Positions 27,364 through 36,953 of a DNA stretch of 48,228 nucleotides are shown piece after piece. How positions within the stretch are numbered: position 1 is the first letter of the stretch; the number at the start of each line of letters is the position of its first letter. The notes below the pieces were generated by a model. It searched no databases. It saw nothing but the letters and a program-made list of their open reading frames with translations, and was not told the origin of the DNA. Location of the stretch: contig NZ_JAEFCD010000035.1 in NCBI RefSeq assembly GCF_016405965.1, forward strand, positions 1 to 48,228, written 5' to 3'. Both the position numbers and the translations under genes were made by a program. The stretch is from Alteromonas sp. IB21. Lineage in GTDB: Bacteria > Pseudomonadota > Gammaproteobacteria > Enterobacterales > Alteromonadaceae.

Positions 27364-28380
27364 CTAGACGTTATAGTAGGCCTTATACCATTCTACGAAC
27401 TTACCAACACCTTCTTTAATTGATGTCTTAGGTCTATATCCTGTAGCCTCACCTAATGCATCAACATTTGCGTACGTGGCGATTACATCACCGGCTTGCA
27501 TAGGTAACAAATTCTTTTTTGCCTTTACTCCCAAAGCTTCTTCTAACGTTTCAATAAAACTCAATAGATGAACTGGGTCATGTGCGCCAATGTTATAGAC
27601 CCGATATAGTGCTTTGCTTGTAGCGGGATTTGGAGATTTCCCGTTCCAGTCAGTATCAGCGCTAGCAGTGTTATCTAGCGCTTTTAAAATTCCATCAACA
27701 ATATCATCTATATATGTAAAATCTCTGTAGTGATCGCCATAATTATAAACTTGAATTTCATCGCCTTCTAAAATTGCTTTAGTAAATTTAAAAAGCGCCA
27801 TATCGGGTCGACCCCATGGACCATAGACTGTGAAGAAGCGAAGTCCTGTAGTAGGTAAATTATATAAGTGGCTATAAGTATGCGCCATTAATTCATTTGC
27901 TTTTTTTGATGCCGCATACAAACTTACAGGATGATCTACGTTATCGCTTTCTACAAATGGCATTGTTTCATTTGCACCATAGACTGAGCTTGAAGAAGCA
28001 TAAACTAAGTGCTGTACATTGTGATGCCGACAGCCCTCAAGAATATTTACGAAACCAACTAAATTAGAATCAACATATGCATGTGGATTTTCAATTGAAT
28101 ACCTTACGCCAGCTTGTGCCGCAAGGTGTATAACTTTATCGAACTTGTGTTGATTGAATAGTGTTTCGACGCTTACCCTATCTTCTATTCCGATCTTTTG
28201 GAAAGTAAAGTTATCGCTATTGATCGAATTTTCAATACGTTGAAGCCGCGCTTCTTTTAGGTTGATATCATAATAATCATTGATATTGTCAATACCAACG
28301 ACTCTATGACCATGTGACAAAACAGTATTACAAACCTCTGCTCCAATGAATCCAGCAGCTCCAGTTACTAAAATTTTCAT
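27364..28380 (-). CDS. UDP-glucuronate 4-epimerase-like NAD-dependent epimerase
   Basis: An extended SDR of 338 residues, similar to the capsule UDP-glucuronate 4-epimerases (CapI/LspL type) that make UDP-galacturonate. It begins MKILVTGAAGFIG, has the subgroup mark INDYYDINLKEARL, the segment SSSSVYGANETMPF, catalytic YAASK, and RFFTVYGPWGRPDMALFKFT, all typical of that enzyme. It has its own promoter region and is convergent with gmm. It suggests a uronic acid residue in the polysaccharide. The substrate is inferred from family resemblance. Confidence 0.9.
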   Translation of the reverse strand: MKILVTGAAGFIGAEVCNTVLSHGHRVVGIDNINDYYDINLKEARLQRIENSINSDNFTFQKIGIEDRVSVETLFNQHKFDKVIHLAAQAGVRYSIENPHAYVDSNLVGFVNILEGCRHHNVQHLVYASSSSVYGANETMPFVESDNVDHPVSLYAASKKANELMAHTYSHLYNLPTTGLRFFTVYGPWGRPDMALFKFTKAILEGDEIQVYNYGDHYRDFTYIDDIVDGILKALDNTASADTDWNGKSPNPATSKALYRVYNIGAHDPVHLLSFIETLEEALGVKAKKNLLPMQAGDVIATYANVDALGEATGYRPKTSIKEGVGKFVEWYKAYYNV

Positions 28381-28618
28381 ATCCCTTTAAAAACCCATTT
28401 TTTCGTATTTTTATTAAGATAACTCTATAATACCTCATAAATAAACTGTTTATTTTTGAAAACTTTGTACAATTTAAATAGATTTCATTTAAGCTTAATA
28501 TACCGTATAAGATTTGACTCATATCTTTGCATGAGCGTTGTCGATATTTTTTACAACCACTCTTCAAACCCCAGACATGACAACCCTATGATACTGTTTT
28601 AAATGAACTTTTAAAATG

Positions 28619-28634
28619 TGGCACAATAATAGCT
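28619..28634 (+). promoter_or_regulatory. Sigma-54-like promoter of the 180-residue exported protein gene
   Basis: TGGCACAATAATAGCT has the -24 element TGGCAC and the invariant GC ten bases after GG. Predicted transcription would begin about 30 bases before ATG 28676. Confidence 0.6.
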
Positions 28635-28675
28635 TTAGTTAGTATAGTAACTTCGTAACCAATTGAGTTTTTAAT

Positions 28676-29218
28676 ATGAAATATGTATTAGTTTTATTAG
28701 TTTCTTTGGCTTCTCTGAGCGCGAACGCTGCGCTAATCACGTCGAATACGACGTTTTTCACTACCACAGGGTCATCGTTTAGTACATCTGCTAGCGTTGC
28801 GACGAATTTGAATACAAACGCCTTTATAAATTACGTTATTAAAGGTGATTATTCTCAATCTGTAAATGAGAGCTTCAGATTTTTTATAGATGGTATTTTA
28901 TTAGCGGATTGGAGTGCTCAAACTCCTGGTCTAAGTGTAACAAATAATGCTGGCACTATAGATTACACTATAGTTGGTACCGTTAACATCAGTGATGCGC
29001 TTTGGTCTAGCTTTATTTCTGACGGTATACTCAACATTTCCTGGCAGAACGGTTCAGGTGTGAACTATAGTCCAGATGGAGGAGAAGACTTTGTTAGCTA
29101 TGAAATTTTCGCTTCCGCCTCTTCTGTGACGGTGCCGGCTTCTGCGCCGAACGTCTTATACTTACTGCTATGCTCAATGGGTATATTAGCGGTAAGAGGG
29201 TTTAAAACTCGTAGCTAA
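28676..29218 (+). CDS. Exported protein with PEP-CTERM-like tail
   Basis: A 180-residue protein with a clear signal peptide (MKYVLVLLVSLASLSANA). The mature part is Ser/Thr/Asn-rich and poor in charge, as is usual for PEP-CTERM proteins. The tail reads VPASAPNVLYLLLCSMGILA then VRGFKTRS: a short Pro motif, hydrophobic helix and basic end. SAP replaces the canonical PEP. It stands between the polysaccharide blocks and has its own sigma-54-like promoter and terminator. Function unknown; a matrix or surface role is an inference. Confidence 0.75.
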   Translation: MKYVLVLLVSLASLSANAALITSNTTFFTTTGSSFSTSASVATNLNTNAFINYVIKGDYSQSVNESFRFFIDGILLADWSAQTPGLSVTNNAGTIDYTIVGTVNISDALWSSFISDGILNISWQNGSGVNYSPDGGEDFVSYEIFASASSVTVPASAPNVLYLLLCSMGILAVRGFKTRS

Positions 29219-29694
29219 GTTTCTATTAACACCAACACTCCTTAGGATTTACACTCATACCTAAGGGGTGTTTAGTATTTTTCTAGGCTGTATGTTAGGA
29301 ATCGTTTTAAACATTCAAGCTTTAGTTGGAGTTTAAGAAAATTATTTGTGTGTTATGCTCTAAGTAAGTCCTCAAACCTAGGCTTAGGTTACCACTTAAC
29401 TTATTAAAAATGTAAAGGTCTAGCGCTTTTCAAGCTTTATCGTCCCCCTAAGATATCTGCTTGTTCTATAGAACTTTACTTTATGCATTTTGCTATATTG
29501 CCAACCCATAAAGTAAAAATGCCACCAATACATCCAATAGGACAGCTTCAGCATCTTTCAGGGATTAGATACTCAATATTACAATTGGGCACTTTTAGCA
29601 AAAAAATCGCCTTTAAATCAAGCCTAAACGAAGAACTTCTAAAATGGATATGTCACTCTGTATCAGGAACGGTTATAATATTCTTTTTGAAATA
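29219..29694. other. Intergenic region after the exported protein gene
   Basis: After the terminator at 29234-29280 I see nothing convincing. A 71-codon frame at 29483-29698 has no ribosome binding site, no recognisable family and odd composition. Confidence 0.4.
29234..29280 (+). terminator. Terminator after the exported protein gene
   Basis: The arms AACACTCCTTAGG (29234-29246) and CCTAAGGGGTGTT (29260-29272) form a 13-bp stem with one wobble and a 13-base loop, followed by TTTAGTATTTTT. Confidence 0.75.
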
Positions 29695-31476
29695 CTAATC
29701 AGAACCATTTGACAATTCACATATACGAGACTTCTCAAGTAGCTCAGACGGTGCACCCGCGTTAGCTATTACTACTTGTGCTTCTTTTATATCTCTACCG
29801 TTATTTACAAATATGTTGTTTTTAGAATTATTTCTTTCTCCTCCTATATTAGAATTCTTTATCACATTATCTTTTACCGTAATGAATTGTGTGAAGTTAT
29901 CTAGATATATCGCGTCAACATACCAATTTCCAGCCCACTTACTCCTCTCAATATCATGAATATAGTTTTGCTCGATGATTGTTCCTTCCTGATTTCCGCC
30001 TAATGTATAAATAGCTCCACCATCGTCATGCAACTGCATAACATTGAAAATGTGATTATTTTTTATAACATTACCAAAAGTGCCTGTATCGTTATAGCCT
30101 TTCGGTTGGTTACCTACTTGGATTCCAGAATAAGGCAAGTTACATATCGTATTCTTTTCTACTAGTGAATTGCTTACGTAATGTAAAAGGATTGCACCAC
30201 CGTTTGTGACTACATTGCCTGTACTGGTAATGATATTTTCCGCTATTATCACTCCACTACTTTTTAGTGACTTATCTGGATTTTTCGACGAATGACTGTC
30301 AATCTCTATCGCATTTGCTCCCATTACTGAAAATACATTTCTACTAATAATTAGATCGTCCGCATTACTATGTATTTTTATCGCAGTAGCTCCTATCATA
30401 GTAAAGGTATTGTCTGTGATTCTTAGATTCTTAACATTTTTGACGAATATAAGTCCTGGAGGAACGTTATCTGAGCGCACTTCTTCTTTTGATTTTCCGT
30501 AAGGTTGAGCGAATTGAGTATAAGCACCACCTTTGGTAAAAGGCTTAGCCCACCCCGTGCCAGTAAACTTAAAACCTCTGAATTCAATATTACTTAAATT
30601 ACGTAAACGATTCCCTTCAATAAAAAATAGAGTTTCGAGTTTAGGTATTTCGCCTACTAAATCTTTGGTGTTTTGATTAGCTTTCAGCTTATAGTAAATA
30701 AACCCGTCCTTGTAATCTAAATACCACTCCCCCTCTTCGTTTAGGAATTTAAAAGCACCTTCAAAATAAAAATAAGATTTGTCATAAAATTCGTTATTCT
30801 TATTGAAGAAAAGTAATTCTTCCTTGTGTTTAGGTAGAAAAATTACATTTTCTCCCATTTCTTTGTGGTTTGAATATGTGGCATTATGGTGTATCCAGTG
30901 AGATTTAACTATTAGTTGTAAACCTTCCATATTTTCGGGTGCATATGAATCCCACAACGATTTGGAAATCATATAACCATCACCATGGACACCAGTAAGA
31001 GGGAAATAAGGACCAAACGATTTTTCTGAAAGTTTATTAGGCTCTCTTGCTCTTGTTGCAAACATGCTGTCGATATAGAGCATCATCGCTGGAGACTCAA
31101 AATCGATTTTGTGCCTTACAATCCGTTTATATTTATCATAGACCTCCCAGCGATTGAGAAGTGTCGACCCTGTAATGATGACTTTTTCATTTTCGAAAGT
31201 CTTAAAAATAATAGTTTCAACATCTTTTAAAATTTTTGGTGTCAATGTTACTGGCTTTGATAATTCATATCTTCCTGCTCTAAATATTATTCGAATATTC
31301 TTTTCTTTAACTTCGTTTGCGACGTACTCCAATGCACTATGGATATCATTAAATGGAGTGTCGAAACTACCATCACCTGTATCACTACTATCTACATCAA
31401 TATAAATATCAAGAGCAAGACATGGCCGAACTAAACAAAATAATATTATGAATTTTAAGTTAAATATAAACTTCAC
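29695..31476 (-). CDS. Secreted right-handed beta-helix protein, possible glycosidase or lyase
   Basis: A 593-residue exported protein with signal peptide MKFIFNLKFIILFCLVRPCLA. The start of the mature protein (IDVDSSDTGDGSFDTPFNDI) and the long run of N-x-I/F motifs (NNTF, RNVF, ENIIT, KNTIC, KNNHIF, QNYIHD) are typical of right-handed parallel beta-helix enzymes. Families with this N-terminus include glycoside hydrolase GH141 and pectate-lyase-like enzymes. It is the last gene of the polysaccharide operon, so it probably trims, epimerises or depolymerises the product. A GH141-type fucosidase would fit the fucose pathway but is not proven. Confidence 0.75.
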   Translation of the reverse strand: MKFIFNLKFIILFCLVRPCLALDIYIDVDSSDTGDGSFDTPFNDIHSALEYVANEVKEKNIRIIFRAGRYELSKPVTLTPKILKDVETIIFKTFENEKVIITGSTLLNRWEVYDKYKRIVRHKIDFESPAMMLYIDSMFATRAREPNKLSEKSFGPYFPLTGVHGDGYMISKSLWDSYAPENMEGLQLIVKSHWIHHNATYSNHKEMGENVIFLPKHKEELLFFNKNNEFYDKSYFYFEGAFKFLNEEGEWYLDYKDGFIYYKLKANQNTKDLVGEIPKLETLFFIEGNRLRNLSNIEFRGFKFTGTGWAKPFTKGGAYTQFAQPYGKSKEEVRSDNVPPGLIFVKNVKNLRITDNTFTMIGATAIKIHSNADDLIISRNVFSVMGANAIEIDSHSSKNPDKSLKSSGVIIAENIITSTGNVVTNGGAILLHYVSNSLVEKNTICNLPYSGIQVGNQPKGYNDTGTFGNVIKNNHIFNVMQLHDDGGAIYTLGGNQEGTIIEQNYIHDIERSKWAGNWYVDAIYLDNFTQFITVKDNVIKNSNIGGERNNSKNNIFVNNGRDIKEAQVVIANAGAPSELLEKSRICELSNGSD

Positions 31477-31499
31477 TATAGTTCACCAGCCCAATTACA

Positions 31500-32732
31500 T
31501 TATTTGTTAAACGAGTACCGAAGGAAAAACACTGACAAAATATTTTGAAGAGCAATTGCTAGTGCTGTTGATAGAGCGGAACCGTAGATACCATAAATTG
31601 GTATTAAAACCATATAGACAGGTAAACTAGCGAAAACAGTAATAAAAAGTGCATTCCGCAATTTCTTTTCATTACCCGATAAACTCAAAATATAACCAAC
31701 ACTACCTGTAACTAAATTAATAATTTGTCCACAACAAAGAATTAAAAGTATCAACTTGGAATTGCTATCTTCAAGTGTCTCACCAAAAAAGGTTTTATAG
31801 TAATCAAATAGAAAAAATACTGATAAAAATATTGGTATACCTGCTAAGCCTAAGAATATTACAGACCTTTTATAAAGCATCAAAGCTTTTGCAGTTTCAT
31901 CGTTGTTAAAATACGAAGCATATATGGGTGAAAGTACAAAATTGACTGCTACAAGAACAAAACTAATAAGCAGTGAAATTCTTTGACAAACAGCGATAAG
32001 AGCCAAGTCCTGATTCGCTAGATAGAAACCTGAGATTAACTGGCCAGACCATATTATCAATTGTTGGGACAAAGCTACTTGCCATAAATAAAATGCTGTT
32101 TTAACGCTCTTTTTATGGCCAATAAACGAGACATATTCTATGCCGAACAATTCAAATTTACTAAAATAAAGAATGAAACTAATTACAACTGCTATAGAAC
32201 TCGCTAAGAGATAAAGCTTCAAAGAACCAAAGGCATCTAAGCTCGGGAACACCAATAAAAAAACTATAAACAAAAAATTAGGTAAGAAGCCATTTAAGAA
32301 CGTTGCTGTAATTATGTTATTTCGCGCTTGAAAAAGCGTTCCAATTATTACAGACATTGATAAAAGAAAAGATATAATTAAGGATATAAAAATTAAGTCT
32401 TTCTTAACTGGAAGCGGAAACCATAAGACGCTCAAAACTAACAATGAAACAATCAATAGAAATATAGATAAGGCCGCGGATGAGTTTAATACTTTTGCTC
32501 TTCTAATGGTTTTAGTTAAAATACTTTTACCCGAAAACTCCTTTATAATTACGTTATCGAAACCAAAGCGAAAGAATACGCTCATAAAGGTGATTATTGC
32601 TAAGCAATATAAAAAAACCCCTGCTTCTGATTTATTTAGTTTATTTGTTATCACAACTGTTAATAAGAACATAATAGTGATAACTGAAGTTCTAGCAAAT
32701 AGTGCAATTACTATAGCGTAAAATTTATTCAT
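31500..32732 (-). CDS. Wzx-like polysaccharide flippase
   Basis: A 410-residue integral membrane protein of the MOP superfamily (PST/Wzx type), with about 12 hydrophobic helices, Lys/Arg-rich loops and the usual early motif KSEAGVFLYCLAIITF. Wzx flippases move lipid-linked repeat units across the inner membrane. The frame is open to a TTG at 32744, but ATG 32732 lies one base after the WecG/TagA stop (TAAAATG) and starts directly before the first helix. It follows the glycosyltransferase in the operon and pairs functionally with the Wzy-like gene. Confidence 0.85.
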   Translation of the reverse strand: MNKFYAIVIALFARTSVITIMFLLTVVITNKLNKSEAGVFLYCLAIITFMSVFFRFGFDNVIIKEFSGKSILTKTIRRAKVLNSSAALSIFLLIVSLLVLSVLWFPLPVKKDLIFISLIISFLLSMSVIIGTLFQARNNIITATFLNGFLPNFLFIVFLLVFPSLDAFGSLKLYLLASSIAVVISFILYFSKFELFGIEYVSFIGHKKSVKTAFYLWQVALSQQLIIWSGQLISGFYLANQDLALIAVCQRISLLISFVLVAVNFVLSPIYASYFNNDETAKALMLYKRSVIFLGLAGIPIFLSVFFLFDYYKTFFGETLEDSNSKLILLILCCGQIINLVTGSVGYILSLSGNEKKLRNALFITVFASLPVYMVLIPIYGIYGSALSTALAIALQNILSVFFLRYSFNK

Positions 32733-32733
32733 T

Positions 32734-33507
32734 TTATTTAGCAATGTTAAACATTGATAAAATATTTAACATTATGAATCTAGGGTTTAAAATCAAATAT
32801 CTTTTCCAAAGTCTCTTCGGTTCGCATAGTAAACGAAAAAACCATTCAAGATACAAAGCTTTAAAAATATTAGGCGCTTGTTGTTTAGAACCCGAAATAA
32901 AGTCAAATGCAGCTCCTACTCCAATAGAACAACACTTAATTTTGTCTCTATGTAAATACATCCAGCTTTCCTGCTTTGGGCAACCTAGTCCAACAAAAAG
33001 GATATTTGTTCCCGACGCATTTATCCTTTCTATAATTTCTTCGCTTTCCAAAGTCGCTTTCGACCTAAAAGGAGGAGAGTATTCGAATACTATTTGAAGG
33101 CCTGGATATAATTTCGTTAGCTTTTCAGTAACTAATTTTAAAACATCATTATTAAAACCACCGTAGAAACCAACTTTAATATCTTTACTGCTATTTGCGT
33201 GTTTACATATATTATATACAAGATCTTCACCACGAACCTGTGAGAAACTATGTAAACTATCTCTGCCACGAAAAATACTTTTGATTCGAGCGATTAGGTA
33301 AATAGGTTTTCCATCGGTTACTGTTAAATCAGAACTATTAACGATACGCTCAAACTCAGGGGAGTCATAAACTTCCATGCACATATGAACATTAGATACA
33401 CAAACATAAGAGCCTATTTTATTTTTACATAGAAAAACTATGCGATCTGTAACTTCTTTAATATTGGAAAGGTTTACCCTCATTTTGAGAATTCTTAGAT
33501 CAATCAT
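32734..33507 (-). CDS. WecG/TagA/CpsF-family glycosyltransferase (GT26)
   Basis: A 257-residue cytoplasmic glycosyltransferase that adds N-acetylmannosaminuronate, ManNAc or a similar sugar to a lipid-linked acceptor. The family marks are present: TVTDGKPIYLIARI, GFYGGFNNDVLKLV, GLGCPKQESWMY and VGAAFDFISGSKQQAP. I choose ATG 33507 because GAGG lies nine bases upstream; the frame extends to a TTG at 33522. The start overlaps the GT4 stop by eight bases, showing tight coupling. Confidence 0.9.
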   Translation of the reverse strand: MIDLRILKMRVNLSNIKEVTDRIVFLCKNKIGSYVCVSNVHMCMEVYDSPEFERIVNSSDLTVTDGKPIYLIARIKSIFRGRDSLHSFSQVRGEDLVYNICKHANSSKDIKVGFYGGFNNDVLKLVTEKLTKLYPGLQIVFEYSPPFRSKATLESEEIIERINASGTNILFVGLGCPKQESWMYLHRDKIKCCSIGVGAAFDFISGSKQQAPNIFKALYLEWFFRLLCEPKRLWKRYLILNPRFIMLNILSMFNIAK

Positions 33508-34693
33508 CCTTTTTTTCCTCAATTAACTCTTTATAGAGTTTAATAAGAATTTTTGCATTATTCGTTTTTTCGTACTTACTGTGAAACTCTTTAAAACAAT
33601 TTTTCTTCATAGAACGAAATAGTTCACTATTTTTCATCAGTAAATCTACATATTTTTCAAGTTCTTTTTCATTTTTATATTTATACCCTGTAATGCCATC
33701 TTCTATCATTGTAGTCATAGCACCAAGATCTGATGAAATCACGGGCGTACCACATGCAAAGCTTTCTATAATCGTTCTCGGCATTCCCTCAAACCAATTG
33801 GAGGTAAACATAAGCACTACTGATTCTGCCATAAGCTTATAAACAGTTTCATATTCAACTTGCCCAATCACCTTAATGAATTTTTCATTTTGTGTTTCTG
33901 ACTTTATTTTATCGTAAAGAGGTCCTTCTCCAGCCAACACAAGTGTCATTTTTGATTTATTAGCTAAAGACTGTTTCTTCCAAATATCAATCAGTTTTAA
34001 GACCCCTTTTTCTTCAGAAAGCCTACCGACATATAAAGCTTGATTCAGCTTTAAATCATCGTAGCTGGGATAATCTGAAACAAAATTTCCTTTGACAGAT
34101 AATTGTTTATCTTTAAACCCATTTTGTAAAAACATCTCGCGCTGAAATTCTGTTAGTAGAATAAATCTATCTACTTTACTCCATGCTCCAATTGAGTCAT
34201 AAAACCAAAACAAAAGGGAGATGTATATAGATTGCAGCCGCGACTCCCTGTAACACTTGTACTTAATTGCGTAAAAGTTAAACTTCTTCTTTTCACATTT
34301 TCTGCACACTTTGTTATCTCTAAAAAATAGGGCATTCGAGCAAAACAGTCTATAGTTTCTTATAGTCATTAACGTAGGTACATTCAATTTACTAGCTGCA
34401 AAAAAAACACTAGGACTGATAATAGGAAAAAAATTCTGAACATGAACTACGTCAATAGATTTTTCGATAATTATCCTTCTTACTTTTAAGTAATAAAAAA
34501 CATTAAAAAAAGACATTATAAAATAGATAATACTTCTAATGCCTGTTATTTTGTTATTACTTTCATCTATAGTGTAAACTTCTACCCCGTTTTCGGCCAG
34601 CAAATCTCTTTCTGACTCTGTAGATTTGTCTTCACCACCTCTAATTTTGTACTTATTGTGAATACTTAGCACTTTTATTTTCTGGTTCTCCAC
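33500..34693 (-). CDS. GT4-family glycosyltransferase
   Basis: A 397-residue GT-B retaining glycosyltransferase. The N-terminal part begins VLSIHNKYKIRGGEDKSTES, a form common in capsule and O-antigen loci. The C-terminal donor-binding region has QALYVGRLSEEKGVLKLIDI, then FEGMPRTIIESFACGTPVIS with the conserved E-x7-E. A CxxC pair (KVCRKCEKKK) in the middle might bind a metal. The GTG start at 34693 has GAGG ten bases upstream and overlaps the polymerase gene by 41 bases. Donor and acceptor sugars are unknown. Confidence 0.92.
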   Translation of the reverse strand: MENQKIKVLSIHNKYKIRGGEDKSTESERDLLAENGVEVYTIDESNNKITGIRSIIYFIMSFFNVFYYLKVRRIIIEKSIDVVHVQNFFPIISPSVFFAASKLNVPTLMTIRNYRLFCSNALFFRDNKVCRKCEKKKFNFYAIKYKCYRESRLQSIYISLLFWFYDSIGAWSKVDRFILLTEFQREMFLQNGFKDKQLSVKGNFVSDYPSYDDLKLNQALYVGRLSEEKGVLKLIDIWKKQSLANKSKMTLVLAGEGPLYDKIKSETQNEKFIKVIGQVEYETVYKLMAESVVLMFTSNWFEGMPRTIIESFACGTPVISSDLGAMTTMIEDGITGYKYKNEKELEKYVDLLMKNSELFRSMKKNCFKEFHSKYEKTNNAKILIKLYKELIEEKKDD

Positions 34694-35930
34694 GAAGAGT
34701 CGCCCTCAATATAAAAACAAAAATAATTTGAAATAAAAATATTTCATCGAATCCACTGCGAAGTACTGACTGCGTAATTAGTCGTATAGTCATGGCTAAG
34801 AAGAGTACTTTCACAATACTGTTGCTATTTCTACTTGAAAATGAAGCTCTTCCAAAATTGAACCACACAACCAGAAATAGAACTAAACCCAGAAAGCCAG
34901 TTTCACCAAGAGTTTGGAAAATTTGGTTATGAGCATGACTAGGTGTAAATCCTAGTCTTTTTTGAAACAACTCTGGATTATCATATAGTCCTGGACCGTA
35001 GCCAAAAATCGGGTTCTTAATTAACTCTTCGATTGTAACTTGCCAAATAATAGCGCGGCCAGTAAGCGTTGATAACCTATTGTATCGCGCTTCACCTAAA
35101 AATCCCTTCAAAATACTATCTATTTCACCAATGGAACTAACAAAAAACACTAGAAAAATTATAGTAAAAAATATTGTTATAAACTTAAAAAAAGATTTTT
35201 CTTTAGCAGTAACTTTTTCCTGATATTTTAAAACGGAAAAGTATGTCAAACAAACAAAAAGAATCAAAAGTATAGTTTTTGATTGACAAAGAATAATTAA
35301 TATGAAAGCCGAAATTAAGAAAAAAATCTTTTTTGAGCTCGATATCCAACTCATAGAAAGTGTAAGAAATATATAGAGTAGTAAGAGTGAAGAAAGATTA
35401 TTCGGATGCCCACTTACGCCGTATAACCTTACTTGGATCGCATCAAACCATCCAATTGTATATCCTTTTTGCAACGCCCAATTTGAAGCGAAAATTATTA
35501 CTATATAGTTGATCGCAATATAGACATTTAATAACCTGTGTACAAAATTCATTAATACAAAATTATTTGGTGGAGCGTATTTAAATACCACTAACACACA
35601 AATAGGATAAAGGAATATTCGAGCATCAAAATTCGTAGTAGTTCCTAAAAACGACGACAGAAAGGGAGACATTGAAAAAACCAAAAGTGAAAAAAACAAT
35701 CCTCTTTCTTTTTTTTCAACGTTAAATTTTGTCCCATTGTATAATAAAGGAAAAAATATAAAAATAAGTCCTAGCATAGGAACTAAGTTCTTAAAAAATC
35801 CTAATTCAATCAAAGGAGCTGCAATAGTAAATCCATCAAGCCTTCTGACATTCACGAAAGATGAAGAAATTGATACAAAGAGAATTATTAAAATAACTAG
35901 CTTCCAAGTATCATTAACCCTTAGATTCAT
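34653..35930 (-). CDS. O-antigen polymerase/ligase-like protein (Wzy candidate)
   Basis: A 425-residue membrane protein with about 11 hydrophobic helices. The large loop near residues 290-345 carries the Wzy_C/O-antigen ligase mark: GRAIIWQVTIEELIKNPIFG, then GFTPSHAHNQIFQTLGETGF. Given its place between sulfotransferase, glycosyltransferases and flippase, it is probably the Wzy polymerase of this locus. ATG 35930 overlaps the sulfotransferase stop by 17 bases. The DNA is visibly AT-rich, as is usual for Wzy genes. Confidence 0.85.
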   Translation of the reverse strand: MNLRVNDTWKLVILIILFVSISSSFVNVRRLDGFTIAAPLIELGFFKNLVPMLGLIFIFFPLLYNGTKFNVEKKERGLFFSLLVFSMSPFLSSFLGTTTNFDARIFLYPICVLVVFKYAPPNNFVLMNFVHRLLNVYIAINYIVIIFASNWALQKGYTIGWFDAIQVRLYGVSGHPNNLSSLLLLYIFLTLSMSWISSSKKIFFLISAFILIILCQSKTILLILFVCLTYFSVLKYQEKVTAKEKSFFKFITIFFTIIFLVFFVSSIGEIDSILKGFLGEARYNRLSTLTGRAIIWQVTIEELIKNPIFGYGPGLYDNPELFQKRLGFTPSHAHNQIFQTLGETGFLGLVLFLVVWFNFGRASFSSRNSNSIVKVLFLAMTIRLITQSVLRSGFDEIFLFQIIFVFILRATLRGEPENKSAKYSQ

Positions 35931-36798
35931 ATAGATTTTCTCTCTTTTTCTTATATTTTTTAGGATTAATAAAAAAGCGAAACAAGACTTCCTTAAAAAA
36001 AGAATAAATTATAAATAATACTAATAGAATAATCGAAACATCATGTTCCTTCACCTTGTAACCTAAATTTTTTATAACCTTACCTACAAGTTTATTGATG
36101 ATATAATAATCATATTTATTAAGATTATTTTTCTTGACTTCTTTCGGCTTGGATTTTCCAATATACTGATGTTGTTCTTTTGTGAAATCCGGAAGGAAAT
36201 AGTTAACAGATTCGTTACTATCACAATTCGAAGTCAAATAAAGACTCTTCATTAACCCATCCAAAACAGTAAATCTATCGTCCTTTAGAAGTGACTCGTA
36301 TTTGACGGTGATCACATTGTCTTTTTCAGATACTGCAAGTCCAGAAGCTACTTTCTTTAACCAAAATATTGTCGCAAAAAATGATGTGTTTGGCCCCCAT
36401 TCAAGAGGTACTATAGAATTGATTACATCATAAGGATTACGAATAATGTGTATGAAAGTAGTATTATCAAAGGCGTGTGTAAGTTTTGAGTAATTTTCCA
36501 GATTATTGGGAGAATGATCTATCCAAACTGTAGGCGTTTCTATATTTTTACTCTTTGCATATTTCATAACGCAACTTTCCATGAAAGTTTCGATACTACT
36601 ATAGTCCGTTGGAGGAGATATTTCCCACGTTTTAAATCGCCAATCATCACAAATACTTTTGAATTCATCCTCCAGTTTCAAGCTAGTGTCCTTAAACAAT
36701 GATTCAGGAGTTACCACTGACCCCTTAGCACTTCCCAGTAAGCTCGCTAAAAACGTAGTACCACTGCGATCACATCCACCAATAAATATCTTTCTCAT
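35914..36798 (-). CDS. Sulfotransferase with C-terminal membrane segment
   Basis: A 294-residue PAPS-dependent sulfotransferase. The 5'-phosphosulfate loop is GGCDRSGTTFLASLLGS, and the 3'-phosphate-binding segment is FIHIIRNPYDVINSI. Unusually, the C-terminus adds a hydrophobic helix (VSIILLVLFIIYSFFKEVLF) followed by a very basic tail, suggesting membrane anchoring. ATG 36798 is preferred; a TTG at 36807 is in frame. It is the first gene of the minus-strand polysaccharide operon and indicates that the polymer is sulfated, a common trait of marine polysaccharides. Confidence 0.85.
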   Translation of the reverse strand: MRKIFIGGCDRSGTTFLASLLGSAKGSVVTPESLFKDTSLKLEDEFKSICDDWRFKTWEISPPTDYSSIETFMESCVMKYAKSKNIETPTVWIDHSPNNLENYSKLTHAFDNTTFIHIIRNPYDVINSIVPLEWGPNTSFFATIFWLKKVASGLAVSEKDNVITVKYESLLKDDRFTVLDGLMKSLYLTSNCDSNESVNYFLPDFTKEQHQYIGKSKPKEVKKNNLNKYDYYIINKLVGKVIKNLGYKVKEHDVSIILLVLFIIYSFFKEVLFRFFINPKKYKKKRENLYESKG

Positions 36799-36953
36799 AT
36801 ACTTCAATCCCTGTATGTTCCTCCAGCAAACTAAGCTAGAAGGTTTCGAACGTTACACAGTAAGAATAGATTTTAAATATCTAGTTTTAGGTATACTATT
36901 ATTGTTTATGCCTTTTATACACTACTTTGCACAAAATATTTGGGGGATATATA

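Noticed and set aside
29483..29698. 71-codon frame on the plus strand
   Set aside because: No ribosome binding site, no family features, and its end overlaps the beta-helix gene on the other strand.
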